Shown here in pieces: positions 15,270 to 20,668 of a stretch of 20,668 bases of DNA. The stretch comes from Ignavibacteriaceae bacterium (GTDB lineage: Bacteria > Bacteroidota > Ignavibacteria > Ignavibacteriales > Ignavibacteriaceae), in NCBI GenBank assembly GCA_023231105.1, contig JALNWB010000058.1, positions 1-20,668 of the forward strand, read 5' to 3'. The position numbers and the translations under genes were made by a program. The notes under the pieces are model-generated. The model saw nothing but the letters and a program-made list of their open reading frames with translations. It did no database searches and had not been told where the DNA came from. Positions within the stretch are counted from its first letter, which is position 1. The number at the start of each line of letters is the position of its first letter.

Positions 15270-15292
15270 GTTAATTAAAAAATGGCTGTCAA
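15264..15292 (-). promoter_or_regulatory. Predicted promoter of the marR operon
   Basis: On the minus strand a perfect TTGACA -35 box (15287-15292) is followed by a 17-base spacer and TATTTT as -10 (15264-15269). The -10 is the first half of the 18-bp palindrome, so repressor binding would block RNA polymerase. The -35 lies 17 bases after the stop codon of the preceding secreted-protein gene, and there is no terminator between. In this phylum housekeeping promoters often differ from the E. coli type, so the match needs experimental support. Confidence 0.65.
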
Positions 15293-15309
15293 GGGAAAAG
15301 TTGATAATT

Positions 15310-16092
15310 TTATTTGGTTAAAATCATTTTCCGGGTTTGAACAAGGCTTCCAGCTTTCAACTGATAAAAATAAACACCGCTTGTTATTTGTGAGTGGTTT
15401 GTAGTTGGTTGTAAGTTGAAAGTAACTTCGTAAGTTCCCGGCATTTTCTCTTCATCGACAAGCGTTGCAACTTCGTTACCAAGAATGTCGAATATTTTTA
15501 AGGTAACCTTGCTTAAGTGGGGAATTTGGTAACTAATCTTGGTCGAAGGATTAAACGGGTTTGGATAATTTTGATTTAGTTGAAAACTTTTTACGTTTGT
15601 AATTTCTTCATTTAAACCGGAAACAGATTCAACAGATACGTCAAAGTTAGAAGCAAAATTCCATTGCGATTTTTTGCTGCATGCGGTTGCGTATAAAGTT
15701 ATCTTTCCGGTTGTTGCAGGTGCAGTGAGTTTAAATTTAAAAACATATTGTCCGGCGGAAAAAACCTTTTTGTTAGGATGAGTTAATTCACTGTTCAATA
15801 TTTTCAAATTTCCATCGCTCGTTTTTAATGTTCCGCTTGAAGCAGCAATATCAACTCCAACCGCGGTTCCCGCGCCGCCTGAGACGGTAACGGTGTAATC
15901 GCCAACCTGAGAAGGCTGCAGAGTTGTTGGTCCTTGAATTGATACTATAACCGTTGATGTGGAAGCAGATGTGTGGCAGTAACAACCTGAAGTGTTGGAC
16001 TTTTTTGTGTAACCGCTTACTCCGTTTGGATATGCGTGAAGAAGAGAGACTGCAAAAAAGAAGACGAAGAATACAAGTAAATTATTTTTCAT
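15310..16092 (-). CDS. Secreted protein with type IX sorting domain and a CxCH motif
   Basis: The 260 residues have a signal peptide (1-20, ending LLHA). A short Gly/Ser-rich segment with SGCYCHTS (Cys37, Cys39, His40) follows. Next is a beta-sandwich-like domain (about 45-155, with QPSQVGDYTVTVSGG and AGQYVFKFKLTAPATTGKITLYATAC), then a C-terminal sorting domain (about 175-260). That domain carries NYPNPFNPSTKISYQIP, a DILGNEVATLVDE linker and a final SGVYFYQLKAG...RKMILTK. This is the standard type IX (Por) secretion cargo ending, so the protein is exported to or beyond the outer membrane. The middle resembles 'choice-of-anchor'/Reeler-like domains, but I am not certain of that. Confidence 0.8.
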   Translation of the reverse strand: MKNNLLVFFVFFFAVSLLHAYPNGVSGYTKKSNTSGCYCHTSASTSTVIVSIQGPTTLQPSQVGDYTVTVSGGAGTAVGVDIAASSGTLKTSDGNLKILNSELTHPNKKVFSAGQYVFKFKLTAPATTGKITLYATACSKKSQWNFASNFDVSVESVSGLNEEITNVKSFQLNQNYPNPFNPSTKISYQIPHLSKVTLKIFDILGNEVATLVDEEKMPGTYEVTFNLQPTTNHSQITSGVYFYQLKAGSLVQTRKMILTK

Positions 16093-16161
16093 ATAAACCT
16101 TTAGTTAACAGGTTAAAATTTGTCCGGGAAAAATAGCACAGAAATGTTTATCATTTAGTAA

Positions 16162-16177
16162 AAAGATAATTATCTTT
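16162..16177. promoter_or_regulatory. Perfect 16-bp palindrome in the divergent intergenic region
   Basis: AAAGATAATTATCTTT is its own reverse complement. It lies between the divergently transcribed secreted-protein gene (start 16092) and BNR-protein gene (start 16257), a place where regulator sites are expected. No family of regulator is suggested by the sequence. The composition is AT-rich, so chance is possible. Confidence 0.4.
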
Positions 16178-16256
16178 GACCAAGAAAATTATTCGCGTTG
16201 ATGCTCATTCATCACGGCTCCAGTACCAATAATCTTTTAACAATAAAGGATCTTTT

Positions 16257-19200
16257 ATGAAAAAATTTTTTATTTCATTCATCTTCGTCGCGCTCACCTT
16301 TTCACTTGTTGCACAAAAAGAAGAAACAAAAGATAAATTAAACAGCAGCACTTTTAGCGGATTAAAATTTCGCAGTATTGGTCCCGCATGGAACTCAGGC
16401 CGTATTGCCGATTTTGCAGTTAATCCAAATAACAAAAGCGAATATTACGTTGCTACCGCCAGCGGACATTTGTGGAAAACGACAAATAACGGAACAACTT
16501 GGAACGCAATTGCCGACACACTTCCTTATTCGCTTGGCATTGTAAAACTTGATCCTACGAATGCAAATGTTGTTTGGGTTGGCAGCGGTGAGAACAATCA
16601 TCAACGTGCGCTTGGTTATGGAACGGGTGTTTATAAATCAACCGATGGCGGACAAAGCTGGGCTTTTATGGGGTTAAAAGATTCGCGCCAAATCGGCGGA
16701 ATTTGTATCGATCCTCGAAACTCAAATGTTGTCTATGTAGCCGCTGAAGGCTCTGTTTGGGGACCTGGCGGTGATCGTGGTCTTTATAAAACTTCTGATG
16801 CCGGAAAAACATGGAACAAAATTCTTAACATCAGCGAAAATACCGGCGTTAATAGTATCGCGTTTGATCCGCGAAACCCAGACGTTCTTTATGCGACTTC
16901 GGAACAAAGAAGAAGACACATATTTACAAAAATCGGCGGCGGACCGGAAACAGCAGTTTACAAATCAACTGATGCCGGCGCTACATGGGAAAAAATAATG
17001 AAAGGACTTCCTTCCGTTGATCTTGGTGGAACCGGGCTGGCTGTTTCTCCGGTTAATCCCGACATAATTTATTTGAGTCTTGAAGCCGCAGAAAAAAGCA
17101 GCGGATTTTTCCGTTCAACAAACCGCGGCGCAACATGGGAAAAGATGAGCGACATCTATGCTTCCGGACAATATTTTAATGAAATTTACTGCGACGCGAA
17201 AGACGCCGATAAAGTTTATCTCATGGATACTTATTCCAAAGTTACGGAAGACGGTGGAAAGACCTGGAAACCGATCGGGAATAATTCTCGCCATGTTGAT
17301 GACCACGCATTTTGGATTGATCCTTCCGATACAAAACATTTATTAATTGGCGGAGACGGCGGTATTTATGAATCATTTGACAACGGAGCGAACTGGATTT
17401 TCAAATGTAATTTACCGATAACTCAATTTTACCGCGTTAGTCTTGATAACAGTTTACCATTCTACAATGTTTTCGGCGGAACGCAGGACAACCAAAGTAT
17501 GGGCGGTCCATCACGCACGATCAACGAGGATGGAATTATTAACAGCGATTGGTTGATGACTGTTGGCGGCGACGGATTTTTTCAAGCGATCGATCCAACT
17601 GATCCGAATATTATTTACTCTGAATCGCAGTACGGAAATATTATCCGTTATGATAAAAAAAGCGGCGAGTTAATTGATGTTCGTCCTGAACCAGCAAAAG
17701 GCGAAAAAACATTTAAATGGTATTGGGATACTCCTTTTATTATAAGCCCACATTCCCATTCACGTTTATACATTGGAGCGGAAAAAGTTTTTAGAAGTGA
17801 CGATAGAGGCGATAGTTGGACTGAAATTAGCGGCGACTTAACAACTCAAACCGACCGCAACACTTTTCCTGTTATGGGAAAATATTGGAGTGTTGATGCA
17901 CTAGCAAAAGATTTGAGCACTTCACAATTCGGGTTAATTGTTTCGCTTAAGGAATCTCCTGTAAAAGAAAATTTGTTATATGCCGGAACGGATGACGGAT
18001 TAATTCAAGTAACGGAAGATGCAAAGACGTGGAGAAAAATTGATAACATTCCCGACGTGCCGAAGTTTACGCTGGTAAGCGACATTCTTCCTTCACGTTT
18101 CAGCGAAAACGTTGTGTATGCTTCTTTCAATAATCATAAACGCGATGATTTCAAACCGTACATTTTCAAAAGTAATGATAAAGGAAAAACATGGAAATCG
18201 ATTGCGGGAAATTTACCTGCTAACGGCGCGGTTAACACCATTGTTGAAGATCCGGTTAATCCAAATCTTCTTTTCATTGGAACAGAATGGGGGGTTTTCT
18301 TTTCAATTGATGGCGGCGATAAATGGATTCAATTAAAAAACGGAATTCCAAATATTAAAGTAACCGATCTTGCAATTCACGAAAAAGAAAATGATTTAGT
18401 AGTCGCCACGTTCGGACGCGGTTTTTATATTCTTGATGATTATTCCGCATTGCGTTCTGTTTCGAAAACTTCACTTGAAAAAGAAGCGGAAATATTTCCA
18501 ATGAGCGATGCTTATTTGTATATTCAAAGTCAAGGACGATATGGCCAAGGTTCAACATATTACAAAGCGGCGAATCCGGAATTTGGCGCTGCGGTCACTT
18601 ATTATATAAATGAAATTCCGAAAACTTTAAAAGCTGAAAGAAAAGAAAAAGAGAAACCACTTTTCAAAGATGGAAAACCAATTCCTCAACCTACCTATGA
18701 AGAATTAAAAGCGGAAGAATCTGAAAAAACACCGTACTTAATTTTTACTTTTACTGATGAGTCAGGTAATGTAATTAGAAAACTTACTAAAGCTGCTGCT
18801 GCAGGAGTTAACCGCATTACCTGGGATTTGCGTTATGAATCAACCGAACCGGTTTTAGCAAAAGAAAATAAATTTAATCCGACGGCAAAACAAAATAGCG
18901 CGTTGTTGGTTCTGCCTGGAAAATATAAAGTTAGCTTGTCGCTGGTTGTGCGTGATGAAGAGAAACAACTTGCCGGTCCAATTGAGTTTAATGCTGTACC
19001 ATTAAGCAATACCACGCTCCCTGCAGCAGATCGCAAAGAGCTTGTCGCGTTTCAACAAAAATCATATGATCTTGCAAGAACGGTTTGGGGCGCACAACGA
19101 TTGACTCAAGAGCTTCAAAACAAAATGGAAACAATTAAGCAAACGTTAAACAACACACCGTCGGCATCTTTCTCTTTAATAAAAAAAGCCGATGCAATTT

Positions 19201-19505
19201 CAAACAAACTTGATGAAATTCTTTTTATCTTTAACGGTAAGCCGGGAAAAGCAAGTGCGGAAGAAATTCCTCCGCAAGAAGTTCCGTTAAATTGGCGCTT
19301 AGAAAAAATGATTTACGCGCAAACAAATTCAACTTCCAATGTTACAAAAAATCAAAAAGTTGCTTTTGAAGTTTTGCATGAGTCACTGCAGCCGATACTG
19401 CAACAGTTAAAACAAATTGATGAAGTTGAAGTAAAAGCCATTGAAAATGAAATGGAAAAAATTGGCGCGCCATGGACGCCGGGAAGAATTCCGGAAGAGA
19501 AATAA
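16257..19505 (+). CDS. Large secreted BNR/Asp-box repeat protein (sortilin/VPS10-like propeller)
   Basis: The 1082 residues begin with a signal peptide (1-19, FISFIFVALTFSLVAQ). The first three quarters are beta-propeller repeats with at least ten Asp-box motifs of the S/T-x-D/N-x-G-x-T-W type: TTNNGTTW, STDGGQSW, TSDAGKTW, STDAGATW, STNRGATW, TEDGGKTW, SFDNGANW, SDDRGDSW, SNDKGKTW and SIDGGDKW. The N-terminal FRSIGPAWNSGRI and C-terminal GAPWTPGRIPEEK are typical of the large BNR proteins often annotated as glycosyl hydrolase, although no catalytic residues can be claimed. A C-terminal domain (about 760-1082) includes an Ig-like stretch (DESGNVIRKLTKAAAAGVNRITWDLRYES). No type IX sorting domain is present. 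AAAGGA lies eight bases upstream of the ATG. Confidence 0.9.
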   Translation: MKKFFISFIFVALTFSLVAQKEETKDKLNSSTFSGLKFRSIGPAWNSGRIADFAVNPNNKSEYYVATASGHLWKTTNNGTTWNAIADTLPYSLGIVKLDPTNANVVWVGSGENNHQRALGYGTGVYKSTDGGQSWAFMGLKDSRQIGGICIDPRNSNVVYVAAEGSVWGPGGDRGLYKTSDAGKTWNKILNISENTGVNSIAFDPRNPDVLYATSEQRRRHIFTKIGGGPETAVYKSTDAGATWEKIMKGLPSVDLGGTGLAVSPVNPDIIYLSLEAAEKSSGFFRSTNRGATWEKMSDIYASGQYFNEIYCDAKDADKVYLMDTYSKVTEDGGKTWKPIGNNSRHVDDHAFWIDPSDTKHLLIGGDGGIYESFDNGANWIFKCNLPITQFYRVSLDNSLPFYNVFGGTQDNQSMGGPSRTINEDGIINSDWLMTVGGDGFFQAIDPTDPNIIYSESQYGNIIRYDKKSGELIDVRPEPAKGEKTFKWYWDTPFIISPHSHSRLYIGAEKVFRSDDRGDSWTEISGDLTTQTDRNTFPVMGKYWSVDALAKDLSTSQFGLIVSLKESPVKENLLYAGTDDGLIQVTEDAKTWRKIDNIPDVPKFTLVSDILPSRFSENVVYASFNNHKRDDFKPYIFKSNDKGKTWKSIAGNLPANGAVNTIVEDPVNPNLLFIGTEWGVFFSIDGGDKWIQLKNGIPNIKVTDLAIHEKENDLVVATFGRGFYILDDYSALRSVSKTSLEKEAEIFPMSDAYLYIQSQGRYGQGSTYYKAANPEFGAAVTYYINEIPKTLKAERKEKEKPLFKDGKPIPQPTYEELKAEESEKTPYLIFTFTDESGNVIRKLTKAAAAGVNRITWDLRYESTEPVLAKENKFNPTAKQNSALLVLPGKYKVSLSLVVRDEEKQLAGPIEFNAVPLSNTTLPAADRKELVAFQQKSYDLARTVWGAQRLTQELQNKMETIKQTLNNTPSASFSLIKKADAISNKLDEILFIFNGKPGKASAEEIPPQEVPLNWRLEKMIYAQTNSTSNVTKNQKVAFEVLHESLQPILQQLKQIDEVEVKAIENEMEKIGAPWTPGRIPEEK

Positions 19506-19518
19506 AAAAATTTCGTGT

Positions 19519-19565
19519 CTCAGTGACTCTGTGGTGAAAAAAACATTTACCACAGAGACACGGAG
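19519..19565. repeat. Imperfect inverted repeat of a dispersed-repeat type
   Basis: CTCAGTGACTCTGTGGT (19519-19535) and ACCACAGAGACACGGAG (19549-19565) are complementary at 15 of 17 positions, with a 13-base loop. The 'CACAGAGACACGGAGG' string with its inverted partner is one I know as a repeat seen between genes of many environmental bacteria. It is not protein-coding here. It may form a hairpin after the BNR gene; a T tract follows at 19574-19578. No other copy is visible in this window. Confidence 0.75.
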
Positions 19566-19623
19566 GCTCAGAGTTTTTCTTGGCTGACTTTTATTTGTTA
19601 AGTAAATCATTTAAAAAAAATCT

Positions 19624-20568
19624 ATGAAAACTACGAACAGATTAACTTTTCTTTTTAACATTCAACATCCAATCATCCAAGCGGGAATGGTTTGGGTGAG
19701 TGGCTGGAAACTTGCTTCTGCAGTTTCAAATGCTGGCGGTTTAGGACTCATCGGCGCCGGTTCGATGAAACCCGAATTACTTCGCGAGCATATTCAAAAG
19801 TGTAAAGCAGCAACCGAAAAATCGTTCGGAGTAAACATTCCACTTCTCCGCAAAGATGCTGAAGATTTAATCGCGGTTACTAAACAAGAAAAAGTTGAAA
19901 TTATTTTTACTTCCGCCGGTCACCCAGGAAGACATATTGAAAAATTAAAATCTAATAATATTAAAGTTGTGCATGTTGTTTCGAATATCAAGCAGGCAAT
20001 GAAAGCAGAAGAAGTTGGTTGTGATGCAATTGTTGGTGAAGGCGTTGAAGCAGGCGGACATAACGGTGGCGATGAAATAACGACGCTATGTTTAATTCCG
20101 CAGTTGGTTGATGCTGTTAAAATTCCCGTTATTGCTGCCGGTGGAATTGCAGACGGAAGACAAATTGCGGCAGTGTTTTGTCTTGGTGCTGAAGCAGTGC
20201 AAATAGGAACGCTGTTTGCTTCAACGGTTGAGTCTTCCGCGCACGAAAATTATAAACGAAAAATTGTTGAAGCGAAAGACGGCGATACGGTTCTCTCTTT
20301 TAGAAAAGTTGCGCTGATGAGAATGCTGAAAAATGAGTTCGCAATCAAAGCAGTTCAAGCGGAAACAAAAGGTTTATCAAAAGAAGAGATGATTTCTTTC
20401 CTCGATCACAAACGGGAGATGAAAGGAATTTTTGAAGGTGATGAAATCAATGGCGCAATGGAAGCCGGGCAAAGCTCCGGTTTGGTGAAAGAAATTTTAA
20501 CCGTGCAGCAGGTTTTTGATAAATTGATTAATGAATATGTTGCAACAATACAAAAGTGGTTATTGTAA
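19624..20568 (+). CDS. FMN-dependent nitronate monooxygenase / FabK-family enzyme
   Basis: This is a TIM-barrel FMN protein of the nitronate monooxygenase/enoyl-ACP reductase II group, 314 residues. It opens with HPIIQAGMVWVSGWKLASAVSNAGGLGLIGAGS. Later come the hallmark EGVEAGGHNGG (His146, the catalytic region) and the phosphate-binding PVIAAGGIADGRQIAAVFCLGAEAVQIGTLF. Choosing between nitronate oxidation and fatty-acid synthesis (FabK) cannot be done from these motifs. The gene stands alone, with no fab genes nearby, so I keep both options. It lies 118 bases after the BNR gene, behind the inverted repeat, and is convergent with a partial gene at the right edge. Confidence 0.85.
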   Translation: MKTTNRLTFLFNIQHPIIQAGMVWVSGWKLASAVSNAGGLGLIGAGSMKPELLREHIQKCKAATEKSFGVNIPLLRKDAEDLIAVTKQEKVEIIFTSAGHPGRHIEKLKSNNIKVVHVVSNIKQAMKAEEVGCDAIVGEGVEAGGHNGGDEITTLCLIPQLVDAVKIPVIAAGGIADGRQIAAVFCLGAEAVQIGTLFASTVESSAHENYKRKIVEAKDGDTVLSFRKVALMRMLKNEFAIKAVQAETKGLSKEEMISFLDHKREMKGIFEGDEINGAMEAGQSSGLVKEILTVQQVFDKLINEYVATIQKWLL

Positions 20569-20587
20569 CAGAACGGCTGCATTTCAC

Positions 20588-20668
20588 TCATTCTTTTTCG
20601 TTTGAGAGTATTTCTTTATACTTCGATAAATTTTGAATTTGTTCTTCGTCCAACTTCGGGTATTCAAG
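20588..20668 (-). CDS. 3' end of an unidentified minus-strand gene (partial)
   Basis: A frame open to the right edge ends at TGA (20588-20590). It encodes the last 26 residues, ending DEEQIQNLSKYKEILSNEKE. The composition (charged, helical, no rare pattern) looks like real protein. It stops 19 bases from the convergent nitronate monooxygenase gene. The family cannot be named from so short a piece. Confidence 0.6.
   Translation of the reverse strand, partial: LEYPKLDEEQIQNLSKYKEILSNEKE

Noticed and set aside
16176..16204. TTGACC as -35 for the BNR-protein gene
   Set aside because: The hexamer at 17 bases is TGATGC, not a plausible -10.
1..20668. tRNA, rRNA, CRISPR, IS elements, prophage or toxin-antitoxin genes
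   Set aside because: No repeat-spacer pattern, transposase-like or integrase-like protein, cloverleaf-like sequence or small toxin pair was seen. The whole window is accounted for by chromosomal genes and short intergenic gaps.

Overview
The window is a compact, AT-rich bacterial chromosome segment. I place it, by inference, in the Bacteroidota/Chlorobiota/Ignavibacteria neighbourhood. The evidence is a secreted protein with a typical C-terminal type IX secretion sorting domain (YPNPFNPSTKISYQIP near its end), a Ton energiser operon with tandem exbD genes, a bacilliredoxin-like protein, and generally weak Shine-Dalgarno signals. I found no tRNA, rRNA, CRISPR array, phage gene or transposase. 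It reads mostly as core or housekeeping chromosome with a few accessory modules.

Layout. Positions 1-3861 (+) hold the tail of a probable first exbD, then exbD, tonB, a small two-helix membrane protein, a PstS-like solute-binding lipoprotein and a TPR protein. They are tightly packed or overlapping, so this is one operon. A separate (+) gene at 3960-4979 encodes a lipoprotein whose body looks like a tandem duplication; it ends in a terminator hairpin. On the minus strand, 6320-5091 is a two-gene unit: a CDF metal transporter followed by a YtxJ/BrxC-like bacilliredoxin. Phosphoenolpyruvate carboxylase (6559-9333, +) lies divergent from it and faces a second minus-strand cluster across a perfect bidirectional terminator. 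That cluster, transcribed from 12463 down to 9405, is a small CopD/DUF2269-like membrane protein, dxr (MEP isoprenoid pathway) and rseP (site-2 protease).

Positions 15292-12705 (minus) form the most interesting unit: marR, nitroreductase, pirin and yceI, closed by a strong terminator. Nearly identical 18-bp inverted repeats (TATTTTAA-N2-TTAAAATA, one with a single mismatch) lie just upstream of marR and of the nitroreductase gene. The marR copy coincides with the -10 element of a recognisable TTGACA-N17-TATTTT promoter. This predicts an autoregulated MarR circuit controlling a redox/electrophile-stress operon.

The right part has a secreted type IX cargo protein with an unusual CxCH motif (minus), a divergent 1082-residue secreted BNR/Asp-box repeat protein, a dispersed-type inverted repeat, and an FMN-dependent nitronate monooxygenase/FabK-family enzyme. 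The window ends inside an unidentified convergent minus-strand gene.

I see no wholly new system. The most distinctive testable predictions are the MarR two-operator circuit, the zinc-type CDF/bacilliredoxin pair, and the orphan PstS-like protein in the Ton operon.
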